A stretch of DNA of 64,000 bases from Bacillota bacterium. Its GTDB lineage: Bacteria > Bacillota > Clostridia > Acetivibrionales > DSM-1351. The notes beneath the pieces are model-generated. The model worked only from the letters and a program-made list of their open reading frames with translations. It searched no databases and was not told where the DNA came from. The stretch lies in the NCBI GenBank assembly GCA_023393115.1, contig JAEWMS010000052.1, positions 22,645-86,644 on the forward strand, written 5' to 3'. Shown here piece by piece: positions 8,942-15,835 of the stretch. Position 1 is the first letter of the stretch. The number at the start of each line of letters is the position of its first letter. The position numbers and the translations under genes were made by a program.

Positions 8942-8991
8942 ATTAACCTCCATAAGCCGTAATAACGGCAATAAATATAGTAATGAAATTT
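8939..8991 (-). repeat. Dispersed leader element, copy 1 (SRAP gene)
   Basis: Read on the minus strand it starts TTTCATTAC, contains a GCCGTTATTACGGC hairpin and ends GGAGGTTAATATG with the SRAP start codon. It shares its ends and GGC/GCC stem with copies at 9289, 24383, 47137 and 59984. Confidence 0.7.
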
Positions 8992-9290
8992 ATCTGCTCC
9001 CATATCCGCTATAACGAGGTATTAGATGTCTCCACTTCTACAGGTGGCAAGCATTTATCTCCTACCTCGTTGAAACGCATAAAGGTAATAAAATTTTTCT
9101 TCAGTCGAAAATTTTATCTGAACCAGTACGTTATAAGGCGAATAAAGGAGGTTAATTGGCCATGTGCGCTTTCAAAGTATTCGATCAAACCCATTCCCTC
9201 AATCACGTACTATAGATACTTTGAATATTTCGCACGGCCATAAATTCATCGGTTGGTTTGGAAGACGAGCTTTAGTGAAGTCTTTCAAGC
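8992..9290. other. Structured intergenic element, unexplained
   Basis: About 300 bp without a credible gene, rich in long inverted repeats. AACGAGGTA (9013-9021) pairs with TACCTCGTT (9063-9071), enclosing a CCAC/GTGG hairpin. ATAAAATTTT (9088-9097) pairs with 9108-9117. CGCTATAACG (9007-9016) pairs imperfectly with 9129-9140. A long stem joins 9157-9180 to 9216-9240. GGAGGTTAA on the plus strand at 9147-9155 faces the copy-2 leader on the minus strand. It could be a non-autonomous transposable element or a structured RNA; no transposase is present. Confidence 0.55.
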
Positions 9291-9351
9291 TAACCTCCTA
9301 AGCCGTTCACGGCTTTGAGCCGTAATAACGGCCATAAAATGTTTATGAAAC
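9289..9351 (-). repeat. Dispersed leader element, copy 2 (orphan)
   Basis: Read on the minus strand: TTTCATAAACATTTTATGGCC, a GCCGTTATTACGGC hairpin, a second AAGCCGTGAACGGCTT hairpin, then AGGAGGTTAGC. The start codon has been lost and no reading frame follows. It lies upstream of copy 1 in the same orientation, separated by the structured element. Confidence 0.65.
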
Positions 9352-9466
9352 TATTATATCTAATTTCTTGTGCTTATACGTATTAATTTTATTTTTTGTA
9401 AGCGCTAATATTTTATTTTGCATTGCTAATAATAGTATAAGTATATAGACAAGACAGGAGGTTTTT

Positions 9467-9607
9467 ATGAATAATAATTTTAAAATTGCACCATTGACAG
9501 ATAATAATGAAGTCATAAATGAAATATCCAGACTGGAATCCGAATTGAAGAAGAAAGCCGGAATGGATATAGTTTTAATTGCCTATACTAACTCGGAAAA
9601 CAAATAA
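9467..9607 (+). CDS. 46-residue small protein
   Basis: A short gene from ATG 9467 to TAA 9605-9607, preceded by a strong AGGAGG at 9457-9462. The product is 46 residues, mostly polar and helical (ISRLESELKKKAG), with a hydrophobic C-terminal strand (MDIVLIAY). No Cys and no signal peptide. A 12-bp-stem hairpin follows at 9633-9662. The good ribosome site and downstream hairpin argue that it is real; I do not recognise a family. Confidence 0.6.
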   Translation: MNNNFKIAPLTDNNEVINEISRLESELKKKAGMDIVLIAYTNSENK

Positions 9608-9632
9608 AGTGCTAATTGGTATATGTAATAGA

Positions 9633-9662
9633 GACCAGTTAAAGCCATAACTTTAACTGGTC
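9633..9662. terminator. Hairpin between convergent genes
   Basis: GACCAGTTAAAG (9633-9644) and CTTTAACTGGTC (9651-9662) form a perfect 12-bp stem with a 6-nt loop. There is no clear T-run on either side, so it is a weak or factor-dependent terminator serving both convergent genes. Confidence 0.6.
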
Positions 9663-9717
9663 AAAACATATATTGTTTATAAAAGCTTATCCGATGAATT
9701 CCTCATAATAAATACTT

Positions 9718-10278
9718 TTATCTGATGCATACAAATGAGCTAATATTATTAATCATAACTTCAAAGTAAATCCATCTGCGGCCATTCCATCTGTAACCAT
9801 AAACTATACGCGGTGTAACGCTTGAAATCCACGCCCAGAAGCGTCTTCCATTATTAAGCCAAATAAATGCAAATCTGTTCCGGCACTGTCTTATGGGACC
9901 GGGGAAGAAGCCTGGTCTTCTTGGTATAAAATTGGGTGGACGCATATTTGGTGCAAATTGTCCGAAATTGTGCGGTCCCGGTGAGTATGGCAATAAAGGC
10001 TGACCCTGGGGAGGACCAAAAGGTGGTTGGCCGAAAGGCGGCTGACCCTGGGGAGGACCAAAGGGTGGCTGACCGAAAGGCGGCTGACCCTGGGGAGGAC
10101 CAAAGGGTGGCTGACCGAAAGGCGGTTGACCTTGAGGAGGGCCAAAAGGTGGTTGACCTTGCTGGGGCATCATCTGTCCGGGCATCCCGTCCGGTCTGTA
10201 ATCCTCATCATAATCTCCAAAATCATCGTATCCATCATAGTCATCATATTCGTTATAATCGTCATATTGATCCGACAT
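9718..10278 (-). CDS. Asp/Tyr-rich, Pro-Gly-Gln repeat protein
   Basis: A 186-residue low-complexity protein. Residues 1-30 are Asp/Tyr-rich (repeated DDY/DGYDD). Residues about 38-95 are a tandem repeat of the 14-residue unit GQPPFGQPPFGPPQ. A conserved-looking Arg/Trp-rich C-terminal domain follows (RRFWAWISS, RWNGRRWIYFE). There is no signal peptide. The composition resembles spore-coat or exosporium filler proteins, but that is only an analogy. Open reading frames on the opposite strand across the repeat are by-products of the 42-bp repetition. A good AGGAGT site precedes ATG 10278. Confidence 0.75.
   Translation of the reverse strand: MSDQYDDYNEYDDYDGYDDFGDYDEDYRPDGMPGQMMPQQGQPPFGPPQGQPPFGQPPFGPPQGQPPFGQPPFGPPQGQPPFGQPPFGPPQGQPLLPYSPGPHNFGQFAPNMRPPNFIPRRPGFFPGPIRQCRNRFAFIWLNNGRRFWAWISSVTPRIVYGYRWNGRRWIYFEVMINNISSFVCIR
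9998..10160. repeat. 42-bp tandem repeat inside coding sequence
   Basis: A 42-bp unit (GGTGGCTGACCGAAAGGCGG plus a 22-bp continuation) recurs about three and a half times with only a few substitutions, encoding the 14-residue Pro/Gly/Gln repeat. High copy identity suggests recent expansion and likely length variation between strains. Confidence 0.85.
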
Positions 10279-10378
10279 TTAATCTACTCCTTTCAAGTAG
10301 TTTTCAATATATAATATGGTAAATCGGAACATGAGGTTACATAATGAATACACGATAATGTGAGGAGCATTTCATTTG

Positions 10379-10714
10379 TCAAATATCAAATATGTCCTCT
10401 CTAACTTCGATATAGAATCTTTGATTTCCAAAGCCGCCATCCTCAAAAAACAACTGAAATTTTTTGCCCTGGCAGGTACAATAATATCTTTGTGCGTTTA
10501 CTCTTTCTTTAAGGCTTTTGCCGTTTTTGATTTCCAATACCTTGCTTATTTTATAGGTACGGCCTTCCCATTCAAAGGAGGCAGGGATTAACTCTCCGGT
10601 GCTGCTGCGTCTTAAAGCTTCAGCATTAAGGTAAACTCGCCGGTATTGAGGCACGGGTGCTTTATTTTCACTTTCTTTTTCCAATTGTCTTCTTTCATAC
10701 CCGAATGGAACCAT
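10379..10714 (-). CDS. Conserved hypothetical protein of the dinB operon (B)
   Basis: A 111-residue protein, third gene of the dinB operon. After an N-terminal charged tail, residues 25-108 align by eye with the 77-residue neighbour: both carry VY-x(n)-G-x-L-(I/L)-P, then F-x-WE-(G/D)-x-x-Y-x-I-x-KV, then RY-x-C and LF-x-ED. The pair looks like tandem paralogues of a small domain often found beside Y-family polymerases in Firmicutes. No catalytic motif is visible. A role in modulating the polymerase is inferred from context alone. Confidence 0.65.
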   Translation of the reverse strand: MVPFGYERRQLEKESENKAPVPQYRRVYLNAEALRRSSTGELIPASFEWEGRTYKISKVLEIKNGKSLKERVNAQRYYCTCQGKKFQLFFEDGGFGNQRFYIEVREDIFDI

Positions 10715-10724
10715 AATAATTCAA

Positions 10725-10958
10725 TCATTTCCCTTCCATAAACCATTTGTTGTCCTCTAAAAAAAGATATACTTCCTTATTCATTACTCTGCACCGATAA
10801 CGGATTCCCTGACCGCCTACCTTTTGGCTGGCGGCTTTTTTGAAATCAAAGACCTTGTCTATGTCATACCGTGTTCCATCCTCCCAGACAAAGTACAGTG
10901 GGAGGAGGGCTCCATCCTTTGTAAAAGCGGACATAACATCTACATAAACCTTGCGCAC
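10725..10958 (-). CDS. Conserved hypothetical protein of the dinB operon (A)
   Basis: A 77-residue protein starting at GTG 10958 behind a GGAGGGAG site that overlaps the end of dinB (14-bp gap). It has a beta-rich composition with the signature ALLPLYFVWEDGTRYDIDKV, then RYRC and LFLED. Its paralogue follows 10 bp downstream. Position directly after dinB under a LexA box implies induction with DNA damage. Function unknown. Confidence 0.7.
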   Translation of the reverse strand: MRKVYVDVMSAFTKDGALLPLYFVWEDGTRYDIDKVFDFKKAASQKVGGQGIRYRCRVMNKEVYLFLEDNKWFMEGK

Positions 10959-10972
10959 GAGAATTCTCCCTC

Positions 10973-12214
10973 CTATCTAAAATACGATACCGGAAAAATA
11001 ATATTTTCTTCTATAGGATTTGCATTGAGCTTCTGATCCTTCAGCATTAAGGCTCTTTGGGCAGAGTAATGTCCGTAACGTCTTCTTACATCATCAATAC
11101 ATTTTTCTAAAAGCTCTTTTTTCAACCGTCTGTTGTCATCATCAAACAAACTTAGCTGGGTATATGTATCAGGTGATATAAGGTCGGTAACTCTTACACC
11201 GATGGAACGTATAGGCTTATCCCAGGTCCAGTTTTTCAGGAATATATCAAAGGCTTTTTCTGCTATCTCACTGCTGACAAAGGTGTGGGTACTCAATTGA
11301 GCCTGCCTGTCAATGGTTACAAGTTCTTTGTCCCGCACATGTATTTGTATCGTTTTTCCCTTAAAATAATGTCTTCTAAGTCTTTCAGCAACACTTTCGG
11401 AGAGAACATAAAGCAGCATTTTAACATCCTCATTGTTTTCCAAATCACGGGGTGTAGTCATACTGTTTCCGATACCTTTAATTATGCTTTCGGTGCCCAT
11501 AATCGAAACTGGAGTGGTGTCCAGGCCGTTGGCAAAGCTCCACAGGTACTCACCCCACTTACCAAACATACCCGTGAGAACGGCCGGCGAGACAGTTGCA
11601 ATATCTCCGATGGTGTAGAGGCCGATTTTAACCAGTTTCCGCCAGGTTGAAGGCCCAACGTATAAAAGTTCTTTTGCAGGAATAGGCCATATCCTTTGCT
11701 TATAATCGTTTGAGCTTATTACAGTAACGGCATCGGGCTTTTTTAGATCGCTCCCAAGCTTTGCGAATATCTTATTCCAGGAAACGCCAACCGAAACAGT
11801 GATTCCGGTCTCGGCAAGCATTCTTTCACGTATTTCATGGGCAATATGTTCACCATTTCCGAACAGACCGACCGAATCGGTAACATCAAGCCAGTTTTCA
11901 TCAATGCCGAAGGCCTCAATCTTATCGGTATAATCCTTGTAGATATCTCTTGCAAGCTTTGAAAATCTGAGATATCTATCGTAATTTGGAGGAAGGACAA
12001 CCAGGTTGGGACACTTTTGCTTTGCCTGCCAGATAGCCTCGCCGGTCTTGATGCCAAAGCCCTTCGCTATATTGTTTTTTGCCAGAATAATTCCGTGCCG
12101 GTGCTCAATGCTGCCGCCTACAGCCACTGGCTTTTCTCTCAGCTCGGGCTGGTACAGACATTCAACACTTGCATAGAAGTTGTTTAAATCTGAATGTAAA
12201 ATTACTCTTTCCAT
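10973..12214 (-). CDS. dinB: DNA polymerase IV (Y-family translesion polymerase)
   Basis: A 413-residue Y-family polymerase. The N-terminal palm has LHSDLNNFYASVE with catalytic Asp9, and GIDENWLD supplies Asp105 and Glu106. A helix-hairpin-helix-like thumb (ELLYVGPSTWRKLVKIG) and the little-finger domain (about 240-350) follow. DinB extends primers past damaged template bases at low fidelity. The ENW in place of the usual E-A/C-F/Y places it in a divergent Firmicutes branch. ATG 12214 starts the gene, and a LexA box lies 25 bp upstream. Two small paralogous genes follow in the same operon. Confidence 0.92.
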   Translation of the reverse strand: MERVILHSDLNNFYASVECLYQPELREKPVAVGGSIEHRHGIILAKNNIAKGFGIKTGEAIWQAKQKCPNLVVLPPNYDRYLRFSKLARDIYKDYTDKIEAFGIDENWLDVTDSVGLFGNGEHIAHEIRERMLAETGITVSVGVSWNKIFAKLGSDLKKPDAVTVISSNDYKQRIWPIPAKELLYVGPSTWRKLVKIGLYTIGDIATVSPAVLTGMFGKWGEYLWSFANGLDTTPVSIMGTESIIKGIGNSMTTPRDLENNEDVKMLLYVLSESVAERLRRHYFKGKTIQIHVRDKELVTIDRQAQLSTHTFVSSEIAEKAFDIFLKNWTWDKPIRSIGVRVTDLISPDTYTQLSLFDDDNRRLKKELLEKCIDDVRRRYGHYSAQRALMLKDQKLNANPIEENIIFPVSYFR

Positions 12215-12238
12215 AATGGCATCCCCAATTAATTTAAT

Positions 12239-12252
12239 CGAACATATGTTCT
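12239..12252 (-). promoter_or_regulatory. LexA (SOS) box upstream of dinB
   Basis: The plus strand reads CGAACATATGTTCT, matching the Gram-positive LexA consensus CGAAC-N4-GTTCG at 9 of 10 positions. It sits 25 bp upstream of the dinB start, where it would block transcription. This makes the three-gene dinB operon an SOS target by established LexA biology. Confidence 0.85.
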
Positions 12253-12479
12253 ATTTTATATTATATGCCCGAATAACGAATTTTACAAATGAAATTATTA
12301 CAATTTATAGAGATTATATGGGAACGGTTAAATAGCTTTGGCAAAAAACTTATAATCACAATTCAAAGGGTATTTGAAATGTTGAAATATGGTAGTAAAA
12401 GGGGTAAAATGGTAAACAGATAACAAATATCTTATTAAAAAAGAATGGATATATAAATTAACTGAAAAAGTAGGTAATC

Positions 12480-13229
12480 ATGAGGATAATAAAAAAAAGT
12501 GCCAGCCTGATTATTGTATTTCTTATTGCACATGTCATACCGATATTATCCAGGACTATATCAGGAAGTTTAAATTTCTACAAAAACTATTCTGAACCAA
12601 TTTATGGACTTATATATGTAATAATCACATATTTATTACAAATATTCTTTACTATTCTAGTGCTGAAAATCTGTATTAGAGGCAATATTTCCAAGGCGGG
12701 TTTTAACTTTGACAATAAAGGCTTGAGTATAAGAATATTAAAAAGATTTATTTTAATATGGTCGGTAATAGTAATTGCTTTTTTTGTAATTGCTCTTAAT
12801 TTGTCACAAGGTTTTGGCAGCTATATCAAAAACTTATGCCCGCCTGATTTTTGTTATATACTAAAGGACTTTATCATAGGAGTAATATTGGCTGGTATAA
12901 GTGAGGAACCACTATTCCGTAGTTTCGTGGTTTTAACCTTGATCAATTACTGGGATGACAGCTTTAAGCTTGGAAAATTAACTGTCCCGCATGTTTCAAT
13001 AATATCCGGCTTCATTTTTATGACTGCCCATATTGGATATAATCTATACCCATCTTTTACTATTACACATCTTGACCCACTGCAGTTATTATTTACGTTT
13101 ATTTTAGGGACTGTTTGGTCAACCATATTTGTAAAAACAAGGAGTTTGTTGTGTCCTGTTTTAGCACACAGTGGAGCTAATGCTATACAATATGCAGCGG
13201 GATATATCACTTCTTTTATTATAAAATAG
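12480..13229 (+). CDS. CPBP family intramembrane metalloprotease
   Basis: A 249-residue membrane protein with about seven hydrophobic segments. The three CPBP motifs are intact: E142-E143-x3-R147 (SEEPLFRS), FMTAHIGY with the second-motif His, and HSGANA with the third-motif His/Asn. The family includes CAAX-prenyl endopeptidase-like proteases and bacteriocin self-immunity proteins. No bacteriocin gene is visible nearby, so the target is unknown. It is followed by a second, broken CPBP gene at 13298. The ribosome site is poor. Confidence 0.85.
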   Translation: MRIIKKSASLIIVFLIAHVIPILSRTISGSLNFYKNYSEPIYGLIYVIITYLLQIFFTILVLKICIRGNISKAGFNFDNKGLSIRILKRFILIWSVIVIAFFVIALNLSQGFGSYIKNLCPPDFCYILKDFIIGVILAGISEEPLFRSFVVLTLINYWDDSFKLGKLTVPHVSIISGFIFMTAHIGYNLYPSFTITHLDPLQLLFTFILGTVWSTIFVKTRSLLCPVLAHSGANAIQYAAGYITSFIIK

Positions 13230-13297
13230 TTACATATTCTTTAATAACGCGCAAAAGGGTTTTAATCCATACATAAGATAAAGGAGCTTTTAAAGAA

Positions 13298-13930
13298 ATG
13301 TTTTTAAATCTTGATAGTGGAGTACTGTATTTATTTCAGAAAATAGTTCTACTTATTGTTCAAATAGCATTGTCTTAGGCTATTCCGTTTGTCTGGCATA
13401 TCATTTTTCATAGAAAATTAAAAGGATTCCCAGAGTATATAGGAATAAAAAAAGCACCCGGAAAATCGTTTCTTTCGGCTGCAAAGATTACTGCTATAGC
13501 ATACATATTTACAATAGCTTATTTCATAATTTTAAAAATTAACGGTGGAATGGAAATCAGCCCATTGCAGGAACCCTATGAAAAATATTCACCGGTTGTA
13601 TTGGTGCTTGCATCTGTTATATTCGGATTAAACGCCGGAATAACTGAGGAGATATTCTTCCGTGGCTTTATAGCAAAAAGATGCATTAATAAACTTGGAT
13701 TTTCAAAGGGGAATTTATTACAAGCTTTTATTTTTGTTTTTCCGCATTTAACTACCTTCGGCACAGCACCTACTTTTGAGGTGATTGTAGGAGTTATAAA
13801 CGCTGGTGTACTGGGATATGGTTTTGGTTACATAATGGAGAAAAAAGCCAACGGCAGTATTATACCATCAATTGTTCTTCACACAATAGTCGATATTGTT
13901 GCAGTTCCGATAAGTTTGTTTATACTATAA
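13298..13930 (+). pseudogene. CPBP protease gene interrupted by an amber codon
   Basis: An open frame runs from ATG 13298 to TAA 13930 except for a single in-frame TAG at 13376-13378 (codon 27). Downstream of it the frame encodes a complete catalytic part: TEEIFFRG, FVFPHLT and HTIVDIV, the three CPBP motifs. Internal initiation at ATG 13550 would give 126 residues lacking the first helices. The most economical reading is a recent nonsense mutation (for example from CAG, TGG or TAT). Suppression or pyrrolysine insertion has no support here. It is a paralogue of the intact gene just upstream. Confidence 0.8.
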
Positions 13931-14011
13931 ATTGCATCATATAGAGCTAATTAGATTAATCCGGGCTAATTTACATAATTTAATTAAGAATTAGCAAAAG
14001 GGGGATGAGGA

Positions 14012-14332
14012 ATGGTTTATGTCGCTTTACTAAGGGGAATAAATGTTGGCGGAAAAAATAAAATTGATATGAAGCTCCTGAAAGAAACCTTTGCACGAGC
14101 AGGTATGGAATCGGTGAGCACTTATATTAATTCTGGCAACGTGATTTTTATCGATAAGAAGCATACAAAGGCGCAAATTTCAGAACTTCTCCAAGAAGCT
14201 ATTTTTAAGGATTTTCAGTTAGATATAAAGGTGTTGGTGCGCGATATAAGTGATTTTGAGAATATGATGAAGGTATTACCAGAATCATGGAAAAATGATG
14301 AAATTATGAAAGAGCTACATGATGCTTAGTTA
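14012..14332 (+). pseudogene. DUF1697 protein, C-terminally truncated
   Basis: The first 95 residues match DUF1697 closely (YVALLRGINVGGKNKIDMK, YINSGNVIF, WKNDE). The frame ends after about 106 codons, whereas family members run near 175-185. The missing part is the conserved C-terminal half. No continuation is visible in other frames before the terminator at 14361, so this looks like a 3' deletion rather than a frameshift. A GGGGGATGAGG site precedes the start. DUF1697 has no assigned biochemical function. Confidence 0.75.
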
Positions 14333-14360
14333 AAAACCAGCAAAGTAGCTTGTAAAGTCA

Positions 14361-14388
14361 AACGCACATCCAGGCAATGTGCGTTTTT
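14361..14388 (+). terminator. Rho-independent terminator
   Basis: AACGCACAT pairs with ATGTGCGTT (14377-14385) across a 7-nt loop and is followed by further T residues. It ends the truncated DUF1697 transcript. Confidence 0.8.
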
Positions 14389-14558
14389 AATAATATATAT
14401 AAATGAGCAAGCAATAATTAGTTGAAAATAATTAGTGAAAAACTGAAAGGAAGGTTATAAAATAGTTCTAAAGGTTGAAAGAAAATATATACACGAGGAG
14501 GTACCGAGCTCGCCATTTCTATCGTGACTATCTTTGAAATGCTGAGCATGGGGCATAT

Positions 14559-15245
14559 ATGAAAAAATATAAATACGAAACACACACTCATACATCTGAA
14601 GTAAGCAAATGCTCCAGAATATCAGCAGTCAAACTTGTACAGTTTTACAAGGAAATTGGATACAGCGGGGTTTGTATAACAGACCACTTTTTTAACGGAA
14701 ATACCACTGTCCCCGGTAATTTGTCCTGGTCAGAGCGTGTTGACCTGTTTTGTAGGGGATATCGGAACGCATACCAAGAGGGACAGAGAATTGGAATAGA
14801 TGTGTTTTTCGGTTGGGAGTATTCTTATCTGGGCACCGATTTGTTAACATACGGCCTTGATAAGGAATGGCTGCTCAACCATCCTGAAGTACTCAGTATT
14901 GATATAAACCAATATTGTGACCTTGTACACAAGTATGGTGGATTTATTGTACATGCCCACCCCTTTCGCGAGGATTTTTACATTGATATGATCAGATTAT
15001 TGCCTCGAAAGGTGGATGCTGTTGAAATAGATAATGCATGCAGACCTGATTTTGAAAATAAATTGGCCAATCAATACGCTGATAACTATAAGCTGTTAAA
15101 GTCAGCAGGTTCGGATAATCATATGGGCAACCTCAATAGATTTTCAGGCTTGAAGCTATCAAGGGCACTGGATAATGTGAATGATATGGTTAGTTCAATC
15201 AAAAAGAGTGAAGTAGTATTGTTTTCAGAATATGTAAATTTTTAA
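14559..15245 (+). CDS. PHP-domain metal-dependent phosphoesterase
   Basis: A 228-residue protein with the four PHP motifs: HTHT at residues 9-12, TDHF near 41, VHAHPF near 131 and GSDNH near 187. PHP domains bind two or three metal ions and hydrolyse phosphoesters, for example histidinol phosphate or nucleotides. The length and the absence of extra domains fit a small stand-alone phosphoesterase. The substrate cannot be read from sequence. The ribosome site before ATG 14559 is weak. A polylinker-like GGTACCGAGCTCG lies 47 bp upstream (14500-14512). Confidence 0.85.
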   Translation: MKKYKYETHTHTSEVSKCSRISAVKLVQFYKEIGYSGVCITDHFFNGNTTVPGNLSWSERVDLFCRGYRNAYQEGQRIGIDVFFGWEYSYLGTDLLTYGLDKEWLLNHPEVLSIDINQYCDLVHKYGGFIVHAHPFREDFYIDMIRLLPRKVDAVEIDNACRPDFENKLANQYADNYKLLKSAGSDNHMGNLNRFSGLKLSRALDNVNDMVSSIKKSEVVLFSEYVNF

Positions 15246-15298
15246 ACAAAATCCATTACAATTATGTACGCCATATGTGCGTAGATTGGAGGTCAATA

Positions 15299-15811
15299 AT
15301 GATTATACGTCAGGAACAACCAGCCGATTATGATGAAATATATGAACTTGTGAAGAAATCATTTGCTACATCAACTAATGATGGGGAATGGGATTATTTG
15401 AATGAGATCAGGAAAAAGGATACCTTTATTCCGAAGCTTTCATTGGTTGCAGAAAACGATGACGGAAAATTGGTAGGACAGATCGTATTATATAAAACCA
15501 ATATTACTGCACCTGATAAAGTTTATACTGAGTTGCTGCTATCTCCCATAAGTGTTCACCCCGATTTTTTTCGGAAAGGCATCGCCCGTGCAATGATGAT
15601 GGAAGCCTTCCGAATTGCAGTAGATATGGGATTTACTGCTGTATTCCTCTGTGGTGATCCGGAATTTTATCATAAGTTTGGTTTTAAGGGTACATATGAA
15701 TATGGCATATATCATATTCAAGATGAAACCAAAAAAGCCGAGTGGTGCATGGCTCTGGAATTGATACCGGGTGCACTGTCGGGAAAAGCCGGAACTGTAG
15801 ACATACAATAA
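15299..15811 (+). CDS. GNAT family N-acetyltransferase (YhbS-like)
   Basis: A 171-residue acetyltransferase: beta strands with VGQIVLYK, then the acetyl-CoA-binding segment SPISVHPDFFRKGIARAMM and GDPEFYHKFGF, typical of the YhbS group. These enzymes transfer acetyl groups to amines of small molecules or proteins; the substrate is unknown. ATG 15299 is preferred over an upstream GTG because TTGGAGG lies at 15286-15292. It is probably co-transcribed with the following 375-residue gene (24-bp gap). Confidence 0.85.
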   Translation: MIIRQEQPADYDEIYELVKKSFATSTNDGEWDYLNEIRKKDTFIPKLSLVAENDDGKLVGQIVLYKTNITAPDKVYTELLLSPISVHPDFFRKGIARAMMMEAFRIAVDMGFTAVFLCGDPEFYHKFGFKGTYEYGIYHIQDETKKAEWCMALELIPGALSGKAGTVDIQ

Positions 15812-15835
15812 TTAAATGTTACCGGGAGGATTCAC

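Noticed and set aside
8992..9290. Complete IS605-type insertion sequence
   Set aside because: No transposase or TnpB/IscB gene, and the end similarity is too weak to claim.
9998..10160. Possible CRISPR array
   Set aside because: The 42-bp units are contiguous with no spacers and encode protein.
9936..10322. Open frames on the plus strand across the Pro/Gly/Gln repeat gene
   Set aside because: They are shadows of the 42-bp repeat, whose multiple-of-three length keeps other frames open; no ribosome site, biased composition.
13376..13378. Amber codon as a pyrrolysine site
   Set aside because: CPBP proteases are not known pyrrolysine proteins and no pyl genes are visible here.
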